Below, piece by piece: positions 8,641 to 21,700 of a stretch of DNA of 64,000 bases. Both the position numbers and the translations under genes were made by a program. The notes under the pieces were generated by a model. It worked only from the letters and a program-made list of their open reading frames with translations, did no database searches and was not told the origin of the DNA. The stretch comes from Micromussa lordhowensis (lineage: Eukaryota > Cnidaria > Anthozoa > Scleractinia > Lobophylliidae): contig OZ026601.1 of NCBI GenBank assembly GCA_964020085.1, forward strand, positions 29,116,618 to 29,180,617, written 5' to 3'. The first letter of the stretch is position 1, and every line of letters starts with the position of its first letter.

Positions 8641-11048
8641 TTGAGCATTTTCCCTTGGTCCCCCCTTGGCAAAATCTCAGAAAATGGCCGATTTAGGTGT
8701 CCTTGCCAAATTTGTCATAACTCGGCTATACGGACACTTATGGAGCCGAAGTTTGCAGTAAAATCTTGTCCTATGTTTGGACTTCAAGTGCATACTAATA
8801 AGGAGATGATGCCATTTGCGCCAGGATGTTTTTGAAGCCCCTATAGTCGGCCTACTTTTTTGAGCATTTTCCCTTGGTCCCCCCTTGGCAAAATCTCAGA
8901 AAATGGCCGATTTAGGTGTCCTTGCCAAATTTGTCATAACGTGGCTGTACGGACACTTATGGAGCCGCAGTTTGCAGAAAAATGTTGTCCTATGTTTGCA
9001 CTTCAAGTGCATACTAATTAGGAGATGATGCCATTTGCGCCAGGGTGTTTTTGAAGCCCCTATAGTCGGCCTACTTTTTTGAGCATTTTCCCTTGGTCCC
9101 CGCTTGGCAAAATCTCAGAAAAGGGCCGATTTAAGTAACCTTGCCAAATTTGTCATAACTCGGCTATACGGACACTTATGGAGCCGCAGTTTGCAGCAAA
9201 ATGTTGTCCTATGTTTGCACTTTAAGTGAATACTAATTAGGAGATGATGCCATTTGCGCCAGGGTGTTTTTGAAGCCTCTATAGTCGGCCTACTTTTTTG
9301 AGCATTTTCCCTTGTTCCCCCCTTGGCAAAATCTCAGAAAATGGCCGATTTAGGTGTCCTTGCCAAATTTGTCATAACTCGGCTATACGGACACTTATGG
9401 AGCCGCAGTTTGCAGCAAAATGTTGTCCTATCTTTGCACTTTAAGTGCATACTAATTAGGAGATGATGCCATTTGTGCCAGGATGTTTTTGAAGCCCCTA
9501 TAGTCGGCCTACTTTTTTGAGCATTTTCCCTTGGTCCCCCCTTGGCAAAATCTCAGAAAATGGCCGATTTAGGTGTCCTTGCCAAATTTGTCATAACTCG
9601 GCTATACGGACACTTATGGAGCCGCAGTTTGCAGCAAAATGTTGTCCTATGTTTGCACGTCAAGTGCATACTAATAAGGAGATGATGCCATTTGCGCCAG
9701 GATGTTTTTGAAGCCCCTATAGTCGGCCTACTTTTTTGAGCATTTTCCCTTGGTCCCCCCTTGGCAAAATCTCAGAAAATGGCCGATTTAGGTGTCCTTG
9801 CCAAATTTGTCATAACTCGGCTATACGGACACTTATGGAGCCGAAGTTTGCAGTAAAATGTTGTCCTATGTCTGGACTTCAAGTGCATACTAATAAGGAG
9901 ATGATGCCATTTGCGCCAGGATGTTTTTGAAGCCCCTATAGTCGGCCTACTTTTTTGAGCATTTTCCCTTGGTCCCCCCTTGGCAAAATCTCAGAAAATG
10001 GCCGATTTAGGTGTCCTTGCCAAATTTGTCATAACTCGGCTATACGGACACTTATGGAGCCGCAGTTTGCAGCAAAATGTTGTCCTATGTTTGCACGTCA
10101 AGTGCATACTAATAAGGAGATGATGCCATTTGCGCCAGGATGTTTTTGAAGCCCCTATAGTCGGCCTACTTTTTTGAGCATTTTCCCTTGGTCCCCCCTT
10201 GGCAAAATCTCAGAAAATGGCCGATTTAGGTGTCCTTGCCAAATTTGTCATAACTCGGCTATACGGACACTTATGGAGCCGAAGTTTGCAGTAAAATGTT
10301 GTCCTATGTTTGCACTTCAAGTGCATACTAATAAGGAGATGATGCCATTTGCGCCAGGATGTTTTTGAAGCCCCTATAGTCGGCCTACTTTTTTGAGCAT
10401 TTTCCCTTGGTCCCCCCTTGGCAAAATCTCAGAAAATGGCCGATTTAGGTGTCCTTGCCAAATTTGTCATAACGCGGCTCTACGGACACTTATGGAGCCG
10501 CAGTTTGCAGAAAAATGTTGTCCTATGTTTGCACTTTAAGTGCATACTAATTAGGAGATGATGCCATTTGCGCCAGGTGTTTTTGAAGCCCCTATAGTCG
10601 GCCTACTTTTTTGAGCATTTTCCCTTGGTCCCCCCTTGGCAAAATCTCAGAAAAGGGCCGATTTAAGTAACCTTGCCAAATTTGTCATAACTCGGCTATA
10701 CGGACACTTATGGAGCCGCAGTTTGCAGCAAAATGTTGTCCTATGTTTGCACTTCCAGTGCATACTAATTAGGAGATGATGCCATTTGCGCCAGGGTGTT
10801 TTTGAAGCCCCTATAGTCGGCCTACTTTTTTGAGCATTTTCCCTTGGTCCCCCCTTGGCAAAATCTCAGAAAATGGCCGATTTAGGTGTCCTTGCCAAAT
10901 TTGTCATAACTCGGCTTTACCGACACTTATGGAGCCGCAGTTTGCAGCAAAATGTTGTCCTATGTTTGCACTTCAAGTGCATACTAATTAGGAGATGATG
11001 CCATTTGCGCCAGGGTGTTTTTGAAGCCCCTATAGTCGGCCTACTTTT
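8641..11048 (+). repeat. 11-monomer HOR, 2408 bp
   Basis: Order T7-T8-T9-T10-T11-T7b-T11-T12-T13-T14-T15. It can be read as the T10-T15 hexamer with T7-T8-T9 added in front and a T7b-T11 dimer inserted after T11. The same cycle, rotated to begin at T10, reappears at 28346-33163. The T7 here has a private ATCTTGTCC near 8763. Confidence 0.92.
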
Positions 11049-13675
11049 TTGAGCATTTTCCCTTGGTCCCCCCTTGGCAAAATCTCAGAAAATGGCCGAT
11101 TTAGGTGTGCTTGCCAAATTTGTCATAACTCGGCTATACGGACACTTATGGAGCCGAAGTTTGCAGTAAAATGTTGTCCTATGTTTGGACTTCAAGTGCA
11201 TACTAATAAGGAGATGATGCCATTTGCGCCAGGATGTTTTTGAAGCCCCTATAGTCGGCCTACTTTTTTGAGCATTTTCCCTTGGTCCCCCCTTGGCAAA
11301 ATCTCAGAAAATGGCCGATTTAGGTGTCCTTGCCAAATTTGTCATAACGTGGCTGTACGGACACTTATGGAGCCGCAGTTTGCAGAAAAATGTTGTCCTA
11401 TGTTTGCACTTCAAGTGCATACTAATTAGGAGATGATGCCATTTGCGCCAGGGTGTTTTTGAAGCCCCTATAGTCGGCCTACTTTTTTGAGCATTTTCCC
11501 TTGGTCCCCGCTTGGCAAAATCTCAGAAAAGGGCCGATTTAAGTAACCTTGCCAAATTTGTCATAACTCGGCTATACGGACACTTATGGAGCCGCAGTTT
11601 GCAGCAAAATGTTGTCCTATGTTTGCACTTTAAGTGAATACTAATTAGGAGATGATGCCATTTGCGCCAGGGTGTTTTTGAAGCCTCTATAGTCGGCCTA
11701 CTTTTTTGAGCATTTTCCCTTGTTCCCCCCTTGGCAAAATCTCAGAAAATGGCCGATTTAGGTGTCCTTGCCAAATTTGTCATAACTCGGCTATACGGAC
11801 ACTTATGGAGCCGCAGTTTGCAGCAAAATGTTGTCCTATCTTTGCACTTTAAGTGCATACTAATTAGGAGATGATGCCATTTGTGCCAGGATGTTTTTGA
11901 AGCCCCTATAGTCGGCCTACTTTTTTGAGCATTTTCCCTTGGTCCCCCCTTGGCAAAATCTCAGAAAATGGCCGATTTAGGTGTCCTTGCCAAATTTGTC
12001 ATAACTCGGCTATACGGACACTTATGGAGCCGCAGTTTGCAGCAAAATGTTGTCCTATGTTTGCACGTCAAGTGCATACTAATAAGGAGATGATGCCATT
12101 TGCGCCAGGATGTTTTTGAAGCCCCTATAGTCGGCCTACTTTTTTGAGCATTTTCCCTTGGTCCCCCCTTGGCAAAATCTCAGAAAATGGCCGATTTAGG
12201 TGTCCTTGCCAAATTTGTCATAACTCGGCTATACGGACACTTATGGAGCCGCAGTTTGCAGCAAAATGTTGTCCTATGTTTGCACGTCAAGTGCATACTA
12301 ATAAGGAGATGATGCCATTTGCGCCAGGATGTTTTTGAAGCCCCTATAGTCGGCCTACTTTTTTGAGCATTTTCCCTTGGTCCCCCCTTGGCAAAATCTC
12401 AGAAAATGGCCGATTTAGGTGTCCTTGCCAAATTTGTCATAACTCGGCTATACGGACACTTATGGAGCCGAAGTTTGCAGTAAAATGTTGTCCTATGTCT
12501 GGACTTCAAGTGCATACTAATAAGGAGATGATGCCATTTGCGCCAGGATGTTTTTGAAGCCCCTATAGTCGGCCTACTTTTTTGAGCATTTTCCCTTGGT
12601 CCCCCCTTGGCAAAATCTCAGAAAATGGCCGATTTAGGTGTCCTTGCCAAATTTGTCATAACTCGGCTATACGGACACTTATGGAGCCGCAGTTTGCAGC
12701 AAAATGTTGTCCTATGTTTGCACGTCAAGTGCATACTAATAAGGAGATGATGCCATTTGCGCCAGGATGTTTTTGAAGCCCCTATAGTCGGCCTACTTTT
12801 TTGAGCATTTTCCCTTGGTCCCCCCTTGGCAAAATCTCAGAAAATGGCCGATTTAGGTGTCCTTGCCAAATTTGTCATAACTCGGCTATACGGACACTTA
12901 TGGAGCCGAAGTTTGCAGTAAAATGTTGTCCTATGTTTGCACTTCAAGTGCATACTAATAAGGAGATGATGCCATTTGCGCCAGGATGTTTTTGAAGCCC
13001 CTATAGTCGGCCTACTTTTTTGAGCATTTTCCCTTGGTCCCCCCTTGGCAAAATCTCAGAAAATGGCCGATTTAGGTGTCCTTGCCAAATTTGTCATAAC
13101 GCGGCTCTACGGACACTTATGGAGCCGCAGTTTGCAGAAAAATGTTGTCCTATGTTTGCACTTTAAGTGCATACTAATTAGGAGATGATGCCATTTGCGC
13201 CAGGTGTTTTTGAAGCCCCTATAGTCGGCCTACTTTTTTGAGCATTTTCCCTTGGTCCCCCCTTGGCAAAATCTCAGAAAAGGGCCGATTTAAGTAACCT
13301 TGCCAAATTTGTCATAACTCGGCTATACGGACACTTATGGAGCCGCAGTTTGCAGCAAAATGTTGTCCTATGTTTGCACTTCCAGTGCATACTAATTAGG
13401 AGATGATGCCATTTGCGCCAGGGTGTTTTTGAAGCCCCTATAGTCGGCCTACTTTTTTGAGCATTTTCCCTTGGTCCCCCCTTGGCAAAATCTCAGAAAA
13501 TGGCCGATTTAGGTGTCCTTGCCAAATTTGTCATAACTCGGCTTTACCGACACTTATGGAGCCGCAGTTTGCAGCAAAATGTTGTCCTATGTTTGCACTT
13601 CAAGTGCATACTAATTAGGAGATGATGCCATTTGCGCCAGGGTGTTTTTGAAGCCCCTATAGTCGGCCTACTTTT
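11049..13675 (+). repeat. 12-monomer HOR, 2627 bp, copy 1
   Basis: Same order as the 11-monomer unit but with T11 doubled (11925-12362). Its T7 carries GGTGTGC. Its twin begins 5036 bp to the right at 16085. Confidence 0.92.
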
Positions 13676-16084
13676 TTGAGCATTTTCCCTTGGTCCCCCC
13701 TTGGCAAAATCTCAGAAAATGGCCGATTTAGGTGTGCTTGCCAAATTTGTCATAACTCGGCTATACGGACACTTATGGAGCCGAAGTTTGCAGTAAAATG
13801 TTGTCCTATGTTTGGACTTCAAGTGCATACTAATAAGGAGATGATGCCATTTGCGCCAGGATGTTTTTGAAGCCCCTATAGTCGGCCTACTTTTTTTGAG
13901 CATTTTCCCTTGGTCCCCCCTTGGCAAACTCTCAGAAAATGGCCGATTTAGGTGTCCTTGCCAAATTTGTCATAACGTGGCTGTACGGACACTTATGGAG
14001 CCGCAGTTTGCAGAAAAATGTTGTCCTATGTTTGCACTTCAAGTGCATACTAATTAGGAGATGATGCCATTTGCGCCAGGGTGTTTTTGAAGCCCCTATA
14101 GTCGGCCTACTTTTTTGAGCATTTTCCCTTGGTCCCCGCTTGGCAAAATCTCAGAAAAGGGCCGATTTAAGTAACCTTGCCAAATTTGTCATAACTCGGC
14201 TATACGGACACTTATGGAGCCGCAGTTTGCAGCAAAATGTTGTCCTATGTTTGCACTTTAAGTGAATACTAATTAGGAGATGATGCCATTTGCGCCAGGG
14301 TGTTTTTGAAGCCTCTATAGTCGGCCTACTTTTTTGAGCATTTTCCCTTGTTCCCCCCTTGGCAAAATCTCAGAAAATGGCCGATTTAGGTGTCCTTGCC
14401 AAATTTGTCATAACTCGGCTATACGGACACTTATGGAGCCGCAGTTTGCAGCAAAATGTTGTCCTATCTTTGCACTTTAAGTGCATACTAATTAGGAGAT
14501 GATGCCATTTGTGCCAGGATGTTTTTGAAGCCCCTATAGTCGGCCTACTTTTTTGAGCATTTTCCCTTGGTCCCCCCTTGGCAAAATCTCAGAAAATGGC
14601 CGATTTAGGTGTCCTTGCCAAATTTGTCATAACTCGGCTATACGGACACTTATGGAGCCGCAGTTTGCAGCAAAATGTTGTCCTATGTTTGCACGTCAAG
14701 TGCATACTAATAAGGAGATGATGCCATTTGCGCCAGGATGTTTTTGAAGCCCCTATAGTCGGCCTACTTTTTTGAGCATTTTCCCTTGGTCCCCCCTTGG
14801 CAAAATCTCAGAAAATGGCCGATTTAGGTGTCCTTGCCAAATTTGTCATAACTCGGCTATACGGACACTTATGGAGCCGAAGTTTGCAGTAAAATGTTGT
14901 CCTATGTTTGCACTTCAAGTGCATACTAATAAGGAGATGATGCCATTTGCGCCAGGATGTTTTTGAAGCCCCTATAGTCGGCCTACTTTTTTGAGCATTT
15001 TCCCTTGGTCCCCCCTTGGCAAAATCTCAGAAAATGGCCGATTTAGGTGTCCTTGCCAAATTTGTCATAACGCGGCTCTACGGACACTTATGGAGCCGCA
15101 GTTTGCAGAAAAATGTTGTCCTATGTTTGCACTTCAAGTGCATACTAATTAGGAGATGATGCCATTTGCGCCAGGGTGTTTTTGAAGCCCCTATAGTCGG
15201 CCTACTTTTTTGAGCATTTTCCCTTGGTCCCCCCTTGGCAAAATCTCAGAAAATGGCCGATTTAGGTGTCCTTGCCAAATTTGTCATAACTCGGCTATAC
15301 GGACACTTATGGAGCCGCAGTTTGCAGCAAAATGTTGTCCTATGTTTGCACGTCAAGTGCATACTAATAAGGAGATGATGCCATTTGCGCCAGGATGTTT
15401 TTGAAGCCCCTATAGTCGGCCTACTTTTTTGAGCATTTTCCCTTGGTCCCCCCTTGGCAAAATCTCAGAAAATGGCCGATTTAGGTGTCCTTGCCAAATT
15501 TGTCATAACGCGGCTCTACGGACACTTATGGAGCCGCAGTTTGCAGAAAAATGTTGTCCTATGTTTGCACTTTAAGTGCATACTAATTAGGAGATGATGC
15601 CATTTGCGCCAGGTGTTTTTGAAGCCCCTATAGTCGGCCTACTTTTTTGAGCATTTTCCCTTGGTCCCCCCTTGGCAAAATCTCAGAAAAGGGCCGATTT
15701 AAGTAACCTTGCCAAATTTGTCATAACTCGGCTATACGGACACTTATGGAGCCGCAGTTTGCAGCAAAATGTTGTCCTATGTTTGCACTTCCAGTGCATA
15801 CTAATTAGGAGATGATGCCATTTGCGCCAGGGTGTTTTTGAAGCCCCTATAGTCGGCCTACTTTTTTGAGCATTTTCCCTTGGTCCCCCCTTGGCAAAAT
15901 CTCAGAAAATGGCCGATTTAGGTGTCCTTGCCAAATTTGTCATAACTCGGCTTTACCGACACTTATGGAGCCGCAGTTTGCAGCAAAATGTTGTCCTATG
16001 TTTGCACTTCAAGTGCATACTAATTAGGAGATGATGCCATTTGCGCCAGGGTGTTTTTGAAGCCCCTATAGTCGGCCTACTTTT
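13676..16084 (+). repeat. Variant 11-monomer unit, 2409 bp
   Basis: Order T7-T8-T9-T10-T11-T12-T13b-T11-T13-T14-T15. Its T8 begins after a T7 tract (13891-13897, one extra T) and has CAAACTCTC for CAAAATCTC. Both marks recur 5036 bp to the right (18927-18933), so the two units share a common ancestor. Confidence 0.9.
13891..13897 (+). repeat. T7 tract, block-duplication marker
   Basis: One extra T in the junction T tract (usually six). The same event is at 18927-18933, 5036 bp away, in both cases with CAAACTCTC a few bases later. It makes one monomer 220 bp and shifts the local frame. Confidence 0.88.
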
Positions 16085-18711
16085 TTGAGCATTTTCCCTT
16101 GGTCCCCCCTTGGCAAAATCTCAGAAAATGGCCGATTTAGGTGTGCTTGCCAAATTTGTCATAACTCGGCTATACGGACACTTATGGAGCCGAAGTTTGC
16201 AGTAAAATGTTGTCCTATGTTTGGACTTCAAGTGCATACTAATAAGGAGATGATGCCATTTGCGCCAGGATGTTTTTGAAGCCCCTATAGTCGGCCTACT
16301 TTTTTGAGCATTTTCCCTTGGTCCCCCCTTGGCAAAATCTCAGAAAATGGCCGATTTAGGTGTCCTTGCCAAATTTGTCATAACGTGGCTGTACGGACAC
16401 TTATGGAGCCGCAGTTTGCAGAAAAATGTTGTCCTATGTTTGCACTTCAAGTGCATACTAATTAGGAGATGATGCCATTTGCGCCAGGGTGTTTTTGAAG
16501 CCCCTATAGTCGGCCTACTTTTTTGAGCATTTTCCCTTGGTCCCCGCTTGGCAAAATCTCAGAAAAGGGCCGATTTAAGTAACCTTGCCAAATTTGTCAT
16601 AACTCGGCTATACGGACACTTATGGAGCCGCAGTTTGCAGCAAAATGTTGTCCTATGTTTGCACTTTAAGTGAATACTAATTAGGAGATGATGCCATTTG
16701 CGCCAGGGTGTTTTTGAAGCCTCTATAGTCGGCCTACTTTTTTGAGCATTTTCCCTTGTTCCCCCCTTGGCAAAATCTCAGAAAATGGCCGATTTAGGTG
16801 TCCTTGCCAAATTTGTCATAACTCGGCTATACGGACACTTATGGAGCCGCAGTTTGCAGCAAAATGTTGTCCTATCTTTGCACTTTAAGTGCATACTAAT
16901 TAGGAGATGATGCCATTTGTGCCAGGATGTTTTTGAAGCCCCTATAGTCGGCCTACTTTTTTGAGCATTTTCCCTTGGTCCCCCCTTGGCAAAATCTCAG
17001 AAAATGGCCGATTTAGGTGTCCTTGCCAAATTTGTCATAACTCGGCTATACGGACACTTATGGAGCCGCAGTTTGCAGCAAAATGTTGTCCTATGTTTGC
17101 ACGTCAAGTGCATACTAATAAGGAGATGATGCCATTTGCGCCAGGATGTTTTTGAAGCCCCTATAGTCGGCCTACTTTTTTGAGCATTTTCCCTTGGTCC
17201 CCCCTTGGCAAAATCTCAGAAAATGGCCGATTTAGGTGTCCTTGCCAAATTTGTCATAACTCGGCTATACGGACACTTATGGAGCCGCAGTTTGCAGCAA
17301 AATGTTGTCCTATGTTTGCACGTCAAGTGCATACTAATAAGGAGATGATGCCATTTGCGCCAGGATGTTTTTGAAGCCCCTATAGTCGGCCTACTTTTTT
17401 GAGCATTTTCCCTTGGTCCCCCCTTGGCAAAATCTCAGAAAATGGCCGATTTAGGTGTCCTTGCCAAATTTGTCATAACTCGGCTATACGGACACTTATG
17501 GAGCCGAAGTTTGCAGTAAAATGTTGTCCTATGTCTGGACTTCAAGTGCATACTAATAAGGAGATGATGCCATTTGCGCCAGGATGTTTTTGAAGCCCCT
17601 ATAGTCGGCCTACTTTTTTGAGCATTTTCCCTTGGTCCCCCCTTGGCAAAATCTCAGAAAATGGCCGATTTAGGTGTCCTTGCCAAATTTGTCATAACTC
17701 GGCTATACGGACACTTATGGAGCCGCAGTTTGCAGCAAAATGTTGTCCTATGTTTGCACGTCAAGTGCATACTAATAAGGAGATGATGCCATTTGCGCCA
17801 GGATGTTTTTGAAGCCCCTATAGTCGGCCTACTTTTTTGAGCATTTTCCCTTGGTCCCCCCTTGGCAAAATCTCAGAAAATGGCCGATTTAGGTGTCCTT
17901 GCCAAATTTGTCATAACTCGGCTATACGGACACTTATGGAGCCGAAGTTTGCAGTAAAATGTTGTCCTATGTTTGCACTTCAAGTGCATACTAATAAGGA
18001 GATGATGCCATTTGCGCCAGGATGTTTTTGAAGCCCCTATAGTCGGCCTACTTTTTTGAGCATTTTCCCTTGGTCCCCCCTTGGCAAAATCTCAGAAAAT
18101 GGCCGATTTAGGTGTCCTTGCCAAATTTGTCATAACGCGGCTCTACGGACACTTATGGAGCCGCAGTTTGCAGAAAAATGTTGTCCTATGTTTGCACTTT
18201 AAGTGCATACTAATTAGGAGATGATGCCATTTGCGCCAGGTGTTTTTGAAGCCCCTATAGTCGGCCTACTTTTTTGAGCATTTTCCCTTGGTCCCCCCTT
18301 GGCAAAATCTCAGAAAAGGGCCGATTTAAGTAACCTTGCCAAATTTGTCATAACTCGGCTATACGGACACTTATGGAGCCGCAGTTTGCAGCAAAATGTT
18401 GTCCTATGTTTGCACTTCCAGTGCATACTAATTAGGAGATGATGCCATTTGCGCCAGGGTGTTTTTGAAGCCCCTATAGTCGGCCTACTTTTTTGAGCAT
18501 TTTCCCTTGGTCCCCCCTTGGCAAAATCTCAGAAAATGGCCGATTTAGGTGTCCTTGCCAAATTTGTCATAACTCGGCTTTACCGACACTTATGGAGCCG
18601 CAGTTTGCAGCAAAATGTTGTCCTATGTTTGCACTTCAAGTGCATACTAATTAGGAGATGATGCCATTTGCGCCAGGGTGTTTTTGAAGCCCCTATAGTC
18701 GGCCTACTTTT
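16085..18711 (+). repeat. 12-monomer HOR, 2627 bp, copy 2
   Basis: Repeats 11049-13675 in the same type order, including the doubled T11 (16961-17398) and the T7b at 17399. The offset is exactly 5036 bp. The span 11049-15428 corresponds to 16085-20464 without an indel. Confidence 0.92.
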
Positions 18712-21700
18712 TTGAGCATTTTCCCTTGGTCCCCCCTTGGCAAAATCTCAGAAAATGGCCGATTTAGGTGTGCTTGCCAAATTTGTCATAACTCGGCTAT
18801 ACGGACACTTATGGAGCCGAAGTTTGCAGTAAAATGTTGTCCTATGTTTGGACTTCAAGTGCATACTAATAAGGAGATGATGCCATTTGCGCCAGGATGT
18901 TTTTGAAGCCCCTATAGTCGGCCTACTTTTTTTGAGCATTTTCCCTTGGTCCCCCCTTGGCAAACTCTCAGAAAATGGCCGATTTAGGTGTCCTTGCCAA
19001 ATTTGTCATAACGTGGCTGTACGGACACTTATGGAGCCGCAGTTTGCAGAAAAATGTTGTCCTATGTTTGCACTTCAAGTGCATACTAATTAGGAGATGA
19101 TGCCATTTGCGCCAGGGTGTTTTTGAAGCCCCTATAGTCGGCCTACTTTTTTGAGCATTTTCCCTTGGTCCCCGCTTGGCAAAATCTCAGAAAAGGGCCG
19201 ATTTAAGTAACCTTGCCAAATTTGTCATAACTCGGCTATACGGACACTTATGGAGCCGCAGTTTGCAGCAAAATGTTGTCCTATGTTTGCACTTTAAGTG
19301 AATACTAATTAGGAGATGATGCCATTTGCGCCAGGGTGTTTTTGAAGCCTCTATAGTCGGCCTACTTTTTTGAGCATTTTCCCTTGTTCCCCCCTTGGCA
19401 AAATCTCAGAAAATGGCCGATTTAGGTGTCCTTGCCAAATTTGTCATAACTCGGCTATACGGACACTTATGGAGCCGCAGTTTGCAGCAAAATGTTGTCC
19501 TATCTTTGCACTTTAAGTGCATACTAATTAGGAGATGATGCCATTTGTGCCAGGATGTTTTTGAAGCCCCTATAGTCGGCCTACTTTTTTGAGCATTTTC
19601 CCTTGGTCCCCCCTTGGCAAAATCTCAGAAAATGGCCGATTTAGGTGTCCTTGCCAAATTTGTCATAACTCGGCTATACGGACACTTATGGAGCCGCAGT
19701 TTGCAGCAAAATGTTGTCCTATGTTTGCACGTCAAGTGCATACTAATAAGGAGATGATGCCATTTGCGCCAGGATGTTTTTGAAGCCCCTATAGTCGGCC
19801 TACTTTTTTGAGCATTTTCCCTTGGTCCCCCCTTGGCAAAATCTCAGAAAATGGCCGATTTAGGTGTCCTTGCCAAATTTGTCATAACTCGGCTATACGG
19901 ACACTTATGGAGCCGAAGTTTGCAGTAAAATGTTGTCCTATGTTTGCACTTCAAGTGCATACTAATAAGGAGATGATGCCATTTGCGCCAGGATGTTTTT
20001 GAAGCCCCTATAGTCGGCCTACTTTTTTGAGCATTTTCCCTTGGTCCCCCCTTGGCAAAATCTCAGAAAATGGCCGATTTAGGTGTCCTTGCCAAATTTG
20101 TCATAACGCGGCTCTACGGACACTTATGGAGCCGCAGTTTGCAGAAAAATGTTGTCCTATGTTTGCACTTCAAGTGCATACTAATTAGGAGATGATGCCA
20201 TTTGCGCCAGGGTGTTTTTGAAGCCCCTATAGTCGGCCTACTTTTTTGAGCATTTTCCCTTGGTCCCCCCTTGGCAAAATCTCAGAAAATGGCCGATTTA
20301 GGTGTCCTTGCCAAATTTGTCATAACTCGGCTATACGGACACTTATGGAGCCGCAGTTTGCAGCAAAATGTTGTCCTATGTTTGCACGTCAAGTGCATAC
20401 TAATAAGGAGATGATGCCATTTGCGCCAGGATGTTTTTGAAGCCCCTATAGTCGGCCTACTTTTTTGAGCATTTTCCCTTGGTCCCCCCTTGGCAAAATC
20501 TCAGAAAATGGCCGATTTAGGTGTCCTTGCCAAATTTGTCATAACTCGGCTATACGGACACTTATGGAGCCGAAGTTTGCAGTAAAATGTTGTCCTATGT
20601 TTGCACTTCAAGTGCATACTAATAAGGAGATGATGCCATTTGCGCCAGGATGTTTTTGAAGCCCCTATAGTCGGCCTACTTTTTTGAGCATTTTCCCTTG
20701 GTCCCCCCTTGGCAAAATCTCAGAAAATGGCCGATTTAGGTGTCCTTGCCAAATTTGTCATAACGCGGCTCTACGGACACTTATGGAGCCGCAGTTTGCA
20801 GAAAAATGTTGTCCTATGTTTGCACTTTAAGTGCATACTAATTAGGAGATGATGCCATTTGCGCCAGGTGTTTTTGAAGCCCCTATAGTCGGCCTACTTT
20901 TTTGAGCATTTTCCCTTGGTCCCCCCTTGGGAAAATCTCAGAAAAGGGCCGATTTAAGTAACCTTGCCAAATTTGTCATAACTCGGCTATACGGACACTT
21001 ATGGAGCCGCAGTTTGCAGCAAAATGTTGTCCTATGTTTGCACTTCAAGTGCATACTAATTAGGAGATGATGCCATTTGCGCCAGGGTGTTTTTGAAGCC
21101 CCTATAGTCGGCCTACTTTTTTGAGCATTTTTCCTTGGTCCCCCCTTGGCAAAATCTCAGAAAATGGCCGATTTAGGTGTCCTTGCCAAATTTGTCATAA
21201 CTCGACTTTACCGACACTTATGGAGCCGCAGTTTGCAGCAAAATGTTGTCCTATGTTTGCACTTCAAGTGCATACTAATTAGGAGATGATGCCATTTGCG
21301 CCAGGGTGTTTTTGAAGCCCCTATAGTCGGCCTACTTTTTTGAGCATTTTCCCTTGGTCCCCCCTTGGCAAAATCTCAGAAAATGGCCGATTTAGGTGTG
21401 CTTGCCAAATTTGTCATAACTCGGCTATACGGACACTTATGGAGCCGCAGTTTGCAGAAAAATGTTGTCCTATGTTTGCACTTCAAGTGCATACTAATTA
21501 GGAGATGATGCCATTTGCGCCAGGGTGTTTTTGAAGCCCCTATAGTCGGCCTACTTTTTTGAGCATTTTCCCTTGGTCCCCCCTTGGCAAAATCTCAGAA
21601 AATGGCCGATTTAGGTGTCCTTGCCAAATTTGTCATAACGTGGCTGTACGGACACTTATGGAGCCGCAGTTTGCAGAAAAATGTTGTCCTATGTTTGCAC

